Of a stretch of 64,000 bases of DNA, positions 22,666 to 34,925 are shown piece by piece. The stretch comes from Dimorphilus gyrociliatus. Taxonomy: Eukaryota; Annelida; Polychaeta; Dinophilidae. Position 1 is the stretch's first letter; each line of letters starts with the position of its first letter. A model generated the notes under the pieces. The model was not told where the DNA came from. It did no database searches and was given only the letters and a program-made list of their open reading frames with translations. The stretch lies in assembly GCA_904063045.1 (NCBI GenBank), contig CAJFCJ010000001.1, forward strand, positions 1,681,501 through 1,745,500, written 5' to 3'. The translations under genes and the position numbers were made by a program.

Positions 22666-24553
22666 GTCTTCATGGCTAGTAGAATAGCATCAGTCGCGCG
22701 TCGTCTTCTTTCTTTCTAGTTTACTTCAACAACGGTTACAGTATAAATTTTAACTTTGGCTGTTACTGCTGCTGCTGCTTTGGTTTATCTGATGGTGTGC
22801 TCTCGGACGTAACCTTGTTATAAACGGATATATCTCTTCACGAACGCGCCGTTTAGTTCGTTCTGCTACGATTTCGAATCTTGGCAAACCTATTAGGCTG
22901 TGTAGAGCGGGGAGCTGGTTTGGCGCCGGAACGGTTTGTAATGTTTTTTCAATGTTTGCGGCTGCGCCAACTTATAGCATCTGTCTGCCTGAGAATAGTT
23001 GTATTAATCCTGGCTGGAAATGTTCGACAGCAAAAATAACGAGTGCGTTCTATATATAAATATGTATAGATAAAAATATACACAATGTACATGTACATAT
23101 CTACACTAATATCTATCTATATATATGAAAATTTATGAATATGTATAAATTTATATCTACATATATTATGCTCATTTATGACAATTAGTAAAGATATCCA
23201 TTATACCGGAAAAAAATTATATGTCTATATGCGTCAGTGTTGTAGTTTAATTAATTAAGATAGGACGAAGTAAACTCTTGCTCACTCTTTATTGCTATAC
23301 TGCGTAGGCGGTTTCCAGCTTGTGACAATATTTGGTTGGAGATAAATACCCGGCTACGTTAGATTGAAAGGCAATTAATCACGAAATAATCTAAGCGTGG
23401 TCGGAAAAGGTTAAAAGCCACTTTTTTTTTTAGGACGGCGCCGCTGCTAGTGTATAGTAAACACATCATAATACGTTTTAGATGGTTTTGTTTGAAAGCT
23501 GTATAAGATTTAACGGCCAACACATGGTGTTTTGTTTATGTACGGCGCGCGCGCAACTCGCGCCTTTCTTCTCTTCTTCTCCTGTTTTCCCCCGATACTT
23601 TTTTTTTATGTATATTCATTATTCTGAGATGTAACAGCGATAACCGTCTGCCACTCGTTTAAATTTTACGAGTCATCAACGCGATAAAGGAAAACTGTCG
23701 GTGTGTTTGCTAAGCGTTTTATTGGAGACGTTATAAAAGTTTATACGGTAGTTGAAACGAGATGAGGGAAAGCAAGGTCTTTTTCAAGCTGCTGCGCTAG
23801 TTTTCTAATCTATTCGCGATAACACGCTGCGGCGATTTATCATTTTGGAAGGCTTTAGTTTCTCAACGCGTGCTCCTTTTGCTACGGCGCCATCTGCTGG
23901 TCGCCCGCTGCCCCTTACGTAACTCGAACTCAACTTATCGGAACGGCAAGTCAAAACAGCTGCCTTATTTTCTTGTAATCTAACGAGACTGTTCCAGGCC
24001 ACGTTTATTTTATGGATTCGATTTAGTCTACTAATTCGTTTATTCGTTATCTGGTCGGCGCCGTTTCGACTAGACACGAATCTTCCAGGTGTCGCTATTC
24101 GAACAAGAATCTGAAATTTTTTATTGCTTCATTTAATTGCCGGAATTCTTGGCACTTTTTTTTTTCTTAACAATCCGCAAGGCCTGCGAAATTCTTAATA
24201 AAATCCGTTATCACTTTAAGTTCTCCGATGAAAGGTGGAATTTCAACGTAATTCCTTTCATTACATTTTTTTCACTTCACCGCTTTCTGAATATGTAAAA
24301 ACTCTGTTTATGTACATTAGTTATTTATATAAAAAATGTATTAAGTTTGTTTAAATATTTGTGCCAGCCAGCAATACTTTATCACACGTATTACTGTAGA
24401 TTATTCATAATCTGTTTTTCCGACGTTCGAAGATTTAAATTTCCCGCCCTCCCATTTATACAGGAAGTTGGAACATCTGGTTTTTTATCTTGATCATGCG
24501 CAGTCGTAGAAAGCAGAAGTTTAACTTCCGTTAGTAAAGAAAATAGCCGTACA
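22666..24553. promoter_or_regulatory. 1.9 kb gene-poor interval between the LRR gene and TAF11
   Basis: Base composition changes along the interval: a short CTG run (about 22767-22779), an AT-rich core (23040-23180), and a CpG-richer part (23420-24110) containing GGCGCGCGCGC. It holds a perfect match to the 12-base CTCF core at 23889-23900 (minus strand), AGGTGTCGCTA at 24087, TTTCCCGCC at 24440 and CATGCGCA at 24495. A 90-codon minus-strand frame (24077-23805) lacks support. The interval most likely contains divergent promoters for the LRR gene and TAF11. Confidence 0.45.
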
Positions 24554-25141
24554 ATGAATACCTCGACATCTGAAGATCAAACAAGGAAGAGAGTAGCCGA
24601 TAAGCCTCCTGATGGCCCACCTACAAAACGGCAAACTGTTAAAACAACAGCTGAACTAAAACAACAACTAAATCGAAGCTCGGCTGCAGTAGATTTGCCG
24701 AAATCTTCCACATCTTCAGCAGAAGGCGAATCAGAGAAAAAGGAAAAAGAGAAAAAAGAAAAGGAGAAGAGAGATAAAGAAAAAGAGCATAAAGAGAAAG
24801 AGGAAAAACGCAAAGAAGAACGGACAAAGATGCAAATTTTAGTATCCAACTTTTCAGAAAGTCAACTAAATCGCTATGAAATGTTTCGTCGAGCTAGTTT
24901 TCCAAAAGCAGCCATTCGAAGATTAATGCAAAGTTTGACAGGAACATCGATCTCACAAAACGTTTGCGTTGCAATGGCTGGAATAGCGAAATACTACGTC
25001 GGGGAAATAGTAGAATGTGCTTTAGACATTCGAGATCAATGTGAAGATTCTGGACCTTTGACTCCTTCTCATATTAGAGAAGCTGCTAGGAGGGTCCATG
25101 CCAAATCGCCTTTACGACTTAAAGGTTACCAAGGTCGATAA
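24554..25141 (+). CDS. TAF11: TFIID subunit 11 (TAF11)
   Basis: An intronless frame of 195 residues. The C-terminal half is the TAFII28 histone fold: [20 protein letters not shown], then [33 protein letters not shown] and [12 protein letters not shown], covering the conserved domain. TAF11 pairs with TAF13 in TFIID to support TBP loading at RNA polymerase II promoters. The N-terminal part is polar and includes a long Lys/Glu tract (about residues 60-93) longer than in most orthologues. Upstream, E2F-like and TGCGCA-type elements lie within 120 bp of the ATG. The gene is convergent with the CDK5 activator, 166 bp between stop codons. Confidence 0.95.
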   Translation: MNTSTSEDQTRKRVADKPPDGPPTKRQTVKTTAELKQQLNRSSAAVDLPKSSTSSAEGESEKKEKEKKEKEKRDKEKEHKEKEEKRKEERTKMQILVSNFSESQLNRYEMFRRASFPKAAIRRLMQSLTGTSISQNVCVAMAGIAKYYVGEIVECALDIRDQCEDSGPLTPSHIREAARRVHAKSPLRLKGYQGR

Positions 25142-25307
25142 TTCTATTTTGATCTTTATTTTATAAATCAGTACTTGTATGTAATAAGATAATAAGCGAC
25201 AAATGCAGAAGGTTTCTATACAAATATTTATACATTAAATACAGCATAATTTATCATAAGAGAAGCTAATTTTTAAGCGGCGAAACGACTAACAAATTCG
25301 GTGCTGT

Positions 25308-26189
25308 TCACAAAGGAGAGTAGGACTTCAATTGCGTAAATACTGACGTAAAGAATGCCGGGTCACTGTTGATTCTGAGCATATCGGCGCTGAGTTTGTT
25401 GACAATTTGAATGCACCTCTTCCAGAATTTGTCGCGATCGTCGTCGATTAGGAATGGCTTCAGTGGGTAAGAAATCTCATTGCCCATGTAAGAATAAGAC
25501 ATATATAAGCAAGTGAGAACGATGGCCTGTAGTTCTCGTTCTGTGATGACTCTCTCGTCAATCATGTCGCGAACGAGCAGGAAGACAAAGACGACATTCG
25601 CTGGATTAACGAAAGCTACATCTTGCCAGCCTTGTAGAAGTAAGGCTCGATCAACGCCTCGTAACCAGACGATAGCATCTCCCCCGTCTAAGTGTCTCAG
25701 GTGTTTGCAGGTACGGCAGAGGAATTCTCCTAAACATCGTAAAAGTTCCGAAGTGGATGCTTGTATTACAGTCTTCTTCGGAGATGTAGGAGAGGCTAAT
25801 TCGGAGGGTGGCGGTGATGTGACGACCTTACCGAGATTCTTGTTTATGTTTTTCTCACTTGCAACCTTTTTGACGTGAACATGCTCTGTTAAGGAGGAAT
25901 TTGTTGAGGATTGTTTGAGATTGTAGCACGAGATGCTTTTAGGAGCGTTTCCAGCATTGTTGTTTTGTTCGTCTTTAATTCGGTTGTCGTTCTTGACGAA
26001 CTTAGACCTCTTCCTCCAACTCAAAGCATTTGCTATCGTCTTCTTGACGCTGCTGGCTCGTGATCCGTTGTTGTTAGTATGGATATTGTTGTTCTTTACG
26101 TTGTTCAAAAGCTCATAATTAAAGTTATTCAAATTTAACTCATTAAGCGGCTTTCCGGATCTTGGAGAGAGCGAGAGAATAGCACCCAT
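25308..26189 (-). CDS. CDK5R1: CDK5 activator 1 (p35)
   Basis: An intronless frame of 293 residues beginning MGAILSLSP, the N-myristoylation start shared by p35 proteins. A Ser/Asn-rich linker follows. The cyclin-like activation domain covers about residues 140-290: [53 protein letters not shown] and [20 protein letters not shown]. The protein binds and activates CDK5 without T-loop phosphorylation, chiefly in post-mitotic neurons, and is anchored to membranes by its lipid. Vertebrate p35 and p39 genes are also intronless, so the absence of introns is expected. Confidence 0.95.
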   Translation of the reverse strand: MGAILSLSPRSGKPLNELNLNNFNYELLNNVKNNNIHTNNNGSRASSVKKTIANALSWRKRSKFVKNDNRIKDEQNNNAGNAPKSISCYNLKQSSTNSSLTEHVHVKKVASEKNINKNLGKVVTSPPPSELASPTSPKKTVIQASTSELLRCLGEFLCRTCKHLRHLDGGDAIVWLRGVDRALLLQGWQDVAFVNPANVVFVFLLVRDMIDERVITERELQAIVLTCLYMSYSYMGNEISYPLKPFLIDDDRDKFWKRCIQIVNKLSADMLRINSDPAFFTSVFTQLKSYSPL

Positions 26190-26937
26190 CTCCTTGAATC
26201 CAACCGATTAGTAGGCCATTGCAGGAGAAAACATGGCAGGCCTGAATTTATGCTAATAATATGCACTGTCATATCGTCATGGAAACGCCTGAGAGACGTC
26301 CAATAGACATCAAGTAACCGCGCCAATCAATAGTGAAAATGGTAAATGGCCTGCGTTTCGCAGCGTTCATTGATGTCTATCTTCTGGTCTCTAGGCCTGC
26401 AGTTCCTAATGATTAAGTTTGCATATGTAATTTATCATCAGTAAAGGCGTCGAACTCACACTTTATGATTGCTCCTTCTTAGGCTTATATTATGATGTTA
26501 CACCCGTAAAGACGCTTTATAAACATTCATTTTAACCGCAAATGAAAACGAGTGACTCAGTAACTTTATATGAAAACGTAATGAACCGGAATTCATAGTT
26601 TCTATTACGACGCCTATTCAATGAACCAAATTTATAAAATCATCGCCACTTTCAAAATAAAACCATTTTGATGAATCCGCAGATTTAACGCTTTTTATTA
26701 TAAAAGACGCTTGTTACAAAAACGTGTTCTTAAAAAAATGCAGAGACCGGTTTACATAAAAGTATCCAAATTACATTTCTATACGCCGCTCCCTCTCAAT
26801 TTATCAAAAGATTTCATCCAATCTTGATCCGTTTGAGCAAAATAGATACTTCTGAAATTGTGTTGAAAAAAGAAAGAATTTGCATTAGACACGATATCTT
26901 ACGCCTGGGCATTAATCTATATATAATTTACTTGGTT
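26190..26937. other. 0.75 kb intergenic region, no gene seen
   Basis: Lies between the CDK5 activator start and the MSH6 stop. It probably contains the CDK5 activator promoter and the MSH6 3' UTR. No coding signal beyond short random frames. Confidence 0.4.
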
Positions 26938-29900
26938 AATTGTAGGTTCCTGTGAGCCTTTTCAAATAAATCAGCCTTTTCTCGGGCTCGTTTGATGACC
27001 TAGAGCAAGAGTTGATAGATGAATATACGACTGTCAAATGGTTATTAGTTTATGTTATTACAACCTCAGCAGGAAGATCAGCTAATTTTGCGGCATTAAA
27101 GCCATGGCTCTTTGGGCATGCACCCTCAGTAAATTGATACAGAAATGTCACGGATTCCTCCTCCACTTCACCATCTGGAGAATCGTTTTCAACCATGCAA
27201 GCCTACAACAAAGCAAATTAGTTTATATAATAAAAAAAAGTTTTAGATTTAGTATAGTATACCATATGCCCAAACCCAATATTATTATCAGCTGCATGGT
27301 GTTCAGCTAATGAATGATAATGAGTAGAAAATAAAGTTCTGCAGCGCGTAAATCGTGATAGTTCATTCGCTACAGCGCTAGCTATAGCAGTTCCATCATA
27401 TGTAGCCGTTCCTCTTCCGAGTTCGTCAATAAGCACTAGAGAATGTTGAGTAGCATGATGCATTATCGCTGACGTTTCGCTCATTTCAACAAAGAATGTA
27501 CTCTCGCCTAAACAATTTAAAAATAATAAAACAGTTTATTAACCGAGAATGATAATATTATTTTATGCTCTAACCGGCCATAATTTTATCCGAGGCACCT
27601 AGCCTAGTAAACAAACGGTCTACAGGAGTAAGAACACATCGTTCAGCTGGTACGTAAGATCCCTTTTTAAAGTGAAATGTTTTATTATTATTCGAAGAAA
27701 TGTAACCAAAAATTCCTAATTACAAACCAGCTGTGCCAGAACGGTAATTAGCCCAACTTGACGCATTAAAGTACTCTTTCCACCCATATTTGGACCAGTT
27801 ACCATAATAAGACTAGCGTCCTTAATTCCAGTCTTTTGCTCATAATCAGACAGCGAATCTGGAAGTTTTCCAATAACAGTGTCATTTGGAATGAAATCAG
27901 AACCACTGTAAGTCTTAGAAATGCATGGATGTCTTCCTTGTGAAATATATAAAAACGGCTGCAAAAATATGTCCGTTAGTAGGTTTATTTTCAAGTGTTT
28001 TTCATGTTAAAATATATCTACTTCGATTCCTTTGTCAGGTAGCTTAAATTCAGGACGACAGACATTATTTTCGAAGGATAAGCTGAATTTAGCTAAACTC
28101 ATCAAAATATCTAATACTGCTACGCACTGTGTCGATTTGTCCCATAAGTGGAAGCTATAAAAAAGACACTTTTATAAATTTCTGTTTAGATAACAGAAAA
28201 CAGACTTCGCTGAGAATTGATGGAAAACTTTTCTTGTCGAGTCCTTCAATCTCGTATCTCTATATTCTTCAGCTTTCGTCAGTTTGGCAATAAGATCTTC
28301 AAGTTCTTCCGTTCTGATAGAATTAATCTTAAATAAATCGATTGTCACAAAATAAATAAATATTTGTCACCTGTATCTCTTAAATCCTTTTCTGGAAGAT
28401 ATTAAAGAGTAGCTGCTTGGAACTTTAATCTTTTCGGGTATTTCAACTTGATATCGGTTTTTTCCAGATCCAAAGTAGCATATTGCCTAAAAAAAATTGA
28501 AAATATCATTCGATTTGGCAGACACAATTAAAAAATATTAGGCTTACTGAGGAGCCAAATTTCTTCTTTTGGGCACTCAGAAAATCTTCTAACTGTTGTT
28601 CGAGGTCATCAATATTTTCAATAGCCTCGTCATACTCGATATCTGTGCCTTTGTTCGGTTTAATTGTTCCTGTTCTTTTAGCCTCTGCTTGGTTGAAGGC
28701 GCACTATCATATTTGACATAATTATTAAATATAGATAACGAAAACTGTAAAATAATACTTGAAAGAAGTCTAATTGATCGCTATAGTCAGGAAAATTCCC
28801 ACCGTCCTCGGTAAATGAAACACATTTTCTAAGCAGCTGAGATTTAAATTGTCCCCCACTTCTAGATACTGAGCTTATAATATTTAAGCAGCTTGTAAAT
28901 CCTTTTAATATCAATAAAAAATCTTCAATTTGGCGTTTGCTATAAACGTTAGAATCAAACAGTATAGCTCTACTATCGGGATGGTTTTGACTTCTTAAAT
29001 TTGATCCTAGTGAGTGAACCCTATAAGTTTGAAGGAGATATGCATAATTAATCGACTTTAATTAAAACCAAGAAGAAATATATCTAGAACAGCAACCTAC
29101 TTTTTAAGAAGTCTCGGTAAATCAGGTAATAACTTTATTTCTTTGCCAATTTTCTCAAAAATGTCTGCATGATTTCGTATATCATCAATCGCGTCTAATC
29201 TCTCGTTTATTGCACTTGGATTTATGAGAGGTGAGCAAATCCATTGACATAACAATCTCCTTCCTGAAAAAATCAGTATTGTAAAATTATTTAAATAAGT
29301 TATTCCGATTGGTAATACCAAAGGCTGTGTTACAAAAGTTTATCTTTTCCAGCAAAGTGCCCTGATTAGTTCCTGCATTATTACATAAGATTTCCAAATT
29401 GTTTAGCGAAACCCCATCAATAATCATTTTACGCTGATTACTAGTTAAGTCACAGGTGTTATCTTGTTGATTTTTTACTTCAGGGGGTGTGTATATTGTA
29501 ACATTTCCTAATGAAAGTATTTCAGCATCTATTAAGCAACGCTTAAAATACCAAACAATTGCACCGAGAGACTTTATAGCAAGCTGGTATTCACGTTTGG
29601 CTGTTAATCCCAAGACATCTCCTTCGGCCAGCATTTCTTTTAATCCTTCAGGCCACCTGAGAATAAAGTTATGAAAATTAGATGAAATGCATTGGTTTTA
29701 TAAGAATTGTCTATTACTTATCTAATGAATCTGACTCCCCGTCAGAAAAATACTTTTCTTCTTTGAGAACTTTTAAACATTTGTCGCTTTCAAGAAATTC
29801 ACTTTTGGGCTTAAGGTTTTCTTGTAGAATATGAGATAATTGTGACGAAACTATTTGTTGCGTTTTTTCGCTTGTGTGTCCTTTCTCAATAAGTATCTAA

Positions 29901-32356
29901 CAAACAAAATAAGAATGTAAAGTTTATTTTTTGGGTATTTCTAATAGTTTATAAAGTTAGTACTTGTGTAGGAGGAAAATGAGCAATTAAGGTTTGGAAT
30001 TTCGAACGATGTCTGTCATCATTGAATTCACCGATCTAAATATACAAAATGTAAATGTAAAAAAATTATTTGACGATATTGAGGTTTCTGTTATTACGTG
30101 TATCTCCCCAATCGTAGTATCAACAAAACAAACACCGTATCTTGTTTCTGAACCAGTAGAATTTTCCTGAAACGCAATAAATTGTAAACTAAAACGGAAA
30201 TGCGTATCTGCAATAACTAACAATTTCGCAAAAGGCTAACAAGTACGAATTGCTTTCAGCTGTGGAATCACCATCTATAAATGAACAAATACGCGTCCCT
30301 TTTGAAGTTATTCTGCAAAGTTCCCTTCTAACAACCTGTAGTGAGATAATGTGCACAAATTGATGATACAGATTTTATACGGTCACCTTGTCGCATTTAG
30401 ACATTTTGCTTAATCGCTTCTGCATCATTTCAGGGGTTTCTGTTTGTTCAATTCTGGCTACTTTATACCCTTTTTCAATAAGGGCATCTGCATGTCTGGA
30501 AAAAGCACTTTCCGGGAAACCAGCATGAGCGTAATCTCCCTACCATAAAAACAAAACACTAGTAGTTAGGTTAAAATGATTGTGATGTTTCTACCTTCAT
30601 CATTATAAGATTCATTTCTTTTATAGCTAGAACAGCATCCATATGAAACATTTCATAAAATTTTCCCATCTGTGCATATACCACGTCAGTAAATAATTAA
30701 TAATGAAATAAATTGGTTTTTATTTACCTTAAATAAGAGAATAACATCGAGATGATTTGATTTAAATTGCCACCACTGTCGCATAGCCTGTATTGAGTTA
30801 ATATGCATAAAAAACACAAGAATAATTATTATATAATTTCCCACCGGAGTTTGCTTGTCAAGAAACGCTTTCGGGACATGTAGTGTTTTCGGATCATAAT
30901 CAGGATGAGATTTAGGTCGTCCTTCAATATCCCTTTATGAATAATGACATTAACATTCCTTTACAGAATTTATAAATGACCAAATTACTTACTTAATTTT
31001 ATCTTCATGCAGGAATTCAAAGGTTAAATGTTTGTATGAACCAGGAGCAGATGACGCCTCTGTCGATTTTGCCTTTACAGTGAATGCCTCCAGTTTCTTC
31101 TCCGTTTTGTTGGATATCGTTAAACTTGTATCTAATGACAGTCTTTTTCTTGCTGGCTGGAAAGATTGCGTTGTGCTTTTTCTCTTCTATAGAAAAAAAC
31201 AAACTTCAGCCCTTGCAAGCAAAAAAGATATTTTAAGAGAGTACCTTTCCCTTTTTTGGCGGACTTTCAACAATATCCATAATTTCCTCTTCTATACTAG
31301 CGTCTTTTTCTTCTAAAATTTCTTCTTCTACCTCTTCTTCTGGAATATCCTCATCAGATGAGGATTCATCAGGTTCAAACTCGTCTTCCGAGACATCAAT
31401 ATCTTCTGCTTCTGAATCCGATTCAATATAATTCTTTTTTCGTTTTTTTCTACGTCCACTTTTAGGAATATCCTCATCATTCACGTCCATTTCGTTATCG
31501 TCATTTTTTTTCTAAAAAATATAAATAAAATCGTCGTTGATTATTGTAATATGCAAAAAAAGACTATACTCAACCAAATCTCCTTTCTCGTTTTTGTTTG
31601 TATCTAACTTTATAGCTAGGATAAAATCGAATCAGAGCAATTTAAAATTATCGGTTAAATATTACATCTTACCATCATCCTCATCATCAGTAGACATAAA
31701 ATCAACAACTAAGCTTAATCTATCTTCAACGGTGAGCTGAAATAAATAACAGATTGTAATTGAGGTTAAGAGCATTATTTTCAACGGTTAAGATATTTAC
31801 TTTCTCCGCGTCATAAAACTGTTCCATACTTTTTTTCCATTTTGGGTCGGAAGAATAATACTTTCCTCCAATGTTCGTATCTTCTACACTAATATCGGAT
31901 TTTCTAACTATGTATCTGCGAAAATATTATTATTATAGTCTTAGTTGCTCTACGATGAAGAGAAATTTCAAGTACTTAGCCGGTATCCAAGAACGAAGAA
32001 TTGGTTCGTCGAAGAACTGTACGTGGAATTTCGCTGACTTATTCCCGCCCTTCTTGATTTTTCCAGAGGGCCCTTGGCAAACTAAGCTGGGCCACCATGG
32101 ATACGTAGCTAACTTTGTTAAAACCAAATCGCCAGCTTCTAAATTTATGTCTATTTCGCAATGACAAGAATGAAAGATTTCAACTTGGGTGATATTGAGA
32201 GAACTTACCGTAATCTTTTCCATTTTTGCCATTCTGTTTTTTTGCTGATCGAGTTTTACTCGCAGACTTATTTAATGCCGTAGGAGACTCTTTGCAGGCT
32301 GGTTCAGACTTTGCCTTAGGTGAAAAGAACGCTAAAAGCGTACCCTGCTTCGCCAT
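26938..32356 (-). CDS. MSH6: DNA mismatch repair protein MSH6
   Basis: Many exons separated by introns of 50-100 nt span 5.4 kb. The start is set at ATG 32356, giving [14 protein letters not shown] with a PCNA-binding PIP box. Exon 2 encodes a PWWP domain (TYPWWPSLV). An acidic, Lys-rich linker follows, then the mismatch-binding domain with [12 protein letters not shown] (the Phe-x-Glu wedge). The ATPase has Walker [16 protein letters not shown] (about 27770-27797), [16 protein letters not shown] and [12 protein letters not shown]. The end [17 protein letters not shown] stops at 26938. MSH6 pairs with MSH2 (MutS-alpha) to detect mispairs. An E2F-type element TTCCCGCGAAAA overlaps the start codon. 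Confidence 0.95.
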
Positions 32357-33450
32357 TCCCGCGAAAAATTTTCCCAATGTAAGGGTAGCACTAAAATTCA
32401 ACCGGATGTAAAAATATTCAACATTAGAACAGAGAAATAATGTCGATTTCAATAATTATAATTATTAAATATAAAGTATATGATTCTCTTAAATAAATTA
32501 AACTGTTTTCCACTCGCTCCCCAAAAATTTTTTTTTCAAATAGCTGAGTTTTGGCTGAAATCGAGTCATTGGGAAACTTCCTGTCTCCATAATTTATTTC
32601 AATATAAGATTTGAATGGTATTATTATAGTAGATAGTTAATGTATTTTATTTTTCCGTAAAAATATATAACATTATTAGTATTCGAAAATACGTATAAAC
32701 GAATGAATCACAATCATCATACCCGATCGGATTATAGTCTTCCCAATATGAATTTAATGTTTTTTTTTCAACGCGTTGAATATTCAATATTAAACAATAA
32801 GCATTTAAAAATCAAAACTTAAAAGTCATTGATTATTTCAGATCAAATCAAATGGAGGAGGTTTTTTTTGTTAGCTCAATATACAATTCTTTTTTATAAC
32901 CTTATGCCAAGCCTTCATTTAGAATATCCTATATTTCCTTTAACATCAATCACTAATTGAGCTATTTCTGTTTCTAGCGATCGAGTGAAAAAGTGTCTCT
33001 AATTTCATATTTGCTTTTATTTTATCAAAATTAATTAACCTGAATTGTATAAAGAACCTTAAAAAGAAAGAAATAGCGATCATATTCTTGTCTTAGGGTA
33101 CCCAAAATAGATTCTTCACGTCTCCTTCATTAGGGATCTATAGGTGCATCAACTTTCAGTAAATATACTGTTATAGTGTGCAGTTGATTGATTTATTTAA
33201 CTATCATATTTAATCTTCGGTTCACACTTTGGAGCCATAATTCTCTTGTAAATATACAAAATGTGTTTACCTACATTTTGAATAAGTCTTTATGCCATTG
33301 ATTTGTGTGTTATTCCTTTTATAAATCCCTCATATTTCACTTATTATTGATTTTTTATTTTATATTCACTGTTTTATACATATTTACAAAGATATTTTAA
33401 GTATATAATTTCATATATGTTTCTTCTTTTAATCTTTAACAGAATATGTG

Positions 33451-33482
<32 letters not shown>

Positions 33483-33665
33483 ATTTCTATTCTGTCTCTT
33501 TCGCTCGCGCTCTCAATTTTTTCTGACTGTTGCAAATAAACAGGCGAGAATTTTTTTATATTAACTAAAGTAATATTTGTCGCTATATATGAAATTATAT
33601 AAGAGAATTTGTAATTTTATGTTGATTTACAAGTCGAATAATTAAAGGTGTGTCTTAATTGGGCT
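32357..33665. other. 1.3 kb intergenic region with CT microsatellite
   Basis: AT-rich and without coding signal apart from a possible last exon of the neighbouring minus-strand gene near 33648-33671. It holds a (CT)14 repeat at 33451-33478. It should include the MSH6 promoter. Confidence 0.4.
33451..33478. repeat. (CT)14 microsatellite
   Basis: A perfect CT dinucleotide run of about 28 bases, followed by further pyrimidine-rich sequence to about 33500 and CGCTCGCGCTC. Confidence 0.9.
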
Positions 33666-34925
33666 CTAAATGGAAACATTAAGAAATTTTTTGATATTCT
33701 CTTTCCCATAAATCATTTTCTTCCTTTTTTTATCTTTTGTTGGATTTCTTCCAAATTTTGCGTGTTGAAAACTTACATAAAATTCTTGATCAAACATAGG
33801 AACACTAGTTTCCGGTCGTTTTTTATCTCCAGACGAGCTCTTTGGTTTTTGACCTGTATTTAGTTTATCAAAAGATGACATGCCTTGATTATTTACTGGT
33901 AAATCTATAATCTCCATCTCTGGAGTACTTTTCTTCGAAATCAACGGTAACTCCGTTTTGAGTTTCTCTTCCGTGCTATTTGAGTGTGATTTTCTTGTTT
34001 CAGAGGTGTTATTCCTATTTATGGCTGTTGATATTTTGTGAAACGTTCTAGAACGTTCTGTTATTGGGATAGAGTGGATATTATTACTAAAAAGCGAAGA
34101 AAGAGGTGATTTTGCCGTTGGGGTTGAAACAGTATGAGTTGCATGTGTAGATCGACTAGTCTTAAAGCCTCGGAAATCACTTTTTTCAGCTTTGAGAACA
34201 GAAGCTTCCTGGGGTAAAGTGAAAGTTTGATGACTAACTTCCACTACACTTTTGGATCTTAATGACTTATCTCTATCTTCTTGAGCCCTTTTAGGAAGGT
34301 AGTTTGATACAGATTTAAATTTGGCCTCAGTTTGTTGATCATTCGTTTGGCTTAGATTTACAATTTGCCAAACGGGTTTTCCGCTTTTGCGCATCTCTTC
34401 TTCTTTCTTTCTTTGATCCAAGTAGAATTTAGATCTCTTTGCTTTGTAAAGACAAAGAACAGATACTTCTTTTTGTTTAATTGGTTCTGGAATAGTAGGC
34501 TTTTCAATATCGATTGAAGAGAAATGAGATTTATTTTCGTCGTCAGAATTGAGAGAAGCCACTTGATCTTCTGTTATCTGAACAGCTTCACATCTTGAAA
34601 GGGTTCGACAGCGCTCCCCTTGCGATTTCTTGCCTCTTCTTGCTTTTAGTAAACCATTAACTGGCCTCTTAGGTAGATACATAGCCCAATATTTCATCAT
34701 TTTAGCAGAATCTGTCATATCCGAAGTAACCCTATTTAGGCCATCACAAAAAGTAGTAACATTTAGATTAGGATGTCTCTTATCGGAAGAATTAAATTGT
34801 TTCCAAGGTTTGAAGAGTTCTTTAGGCTGAGCAATCATATTCTTTAAGCCGCCAGAATTCAGATGATAATAGAATTCACCGTCATTTGATTGAATATAAA
34901 TTGGATCATATGTTTGTGCAGTCAT
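33666..34925 (-). CDS. Orphan basic, disordered protein
   Basis: A 419-codon frame starts at ATG 34925. The first 100 residues are the most ordered looking (DPIYIQSNDGEFYYHL, KYWAMYLPKRPVN); the rest is Lys/Ser/Glu-rich and probably disordered. There is no signal peptide, membrane span or zinc motif. A strong donor GTAAGT occurs after residues FDQEFY (near 33775), and a TTTCCATTTAG acceptor near 33671 would then add SPIKTHL and a stop. The true end may therefore be either the read-through frame or this short spliced tail. The family is not recognised. Confidence 0.6.
   Translation of the reverse strand: MTAQTYDPIYIQSNDGEFYYHLNSGGLKNMIAQPKELFKPWKQFNSSDKRHPNLNVTTFCDGLNRVTSDMTDSAKMMKYWAMYLPKRPVNGLLKARRGKKSQGERCRTLSRCEAVQITEDQVASLNSDDENKSHFSSIDIEKPTIPEPIKQKEVSVLCLYKAKRSKFYLDQRKKEEEMRKSGKPVWQIVNLSQTNDQQTEAKFKSVSNYLPKRAQEDRDKSLRSKSVVEVSHQTFTLPQEASVLKAEKSDFRGFKTSRSTHATHTVSTPTAKSPLSSLFSNNIHSIPITERSRTFHKISTAINRNNTSETRKSHSNSTEEKLKTELPLISKKSTPEMEIIDLPVNNQGMSSFDKLNTGQKPKSSSGDKKRPETSVPMFDQEFYVSFQHAKFGRNPTKDKKRKKMIYGKENIKKFLNVSI

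Noticed and set aside
23805..24077. 90-codon minus-strand open frame in the gene-poor interval
   Set aside because: No family resemblance, no splice partner, and it covers the CTCF-like motif; CpG-richer composition makes chance frames longer there.
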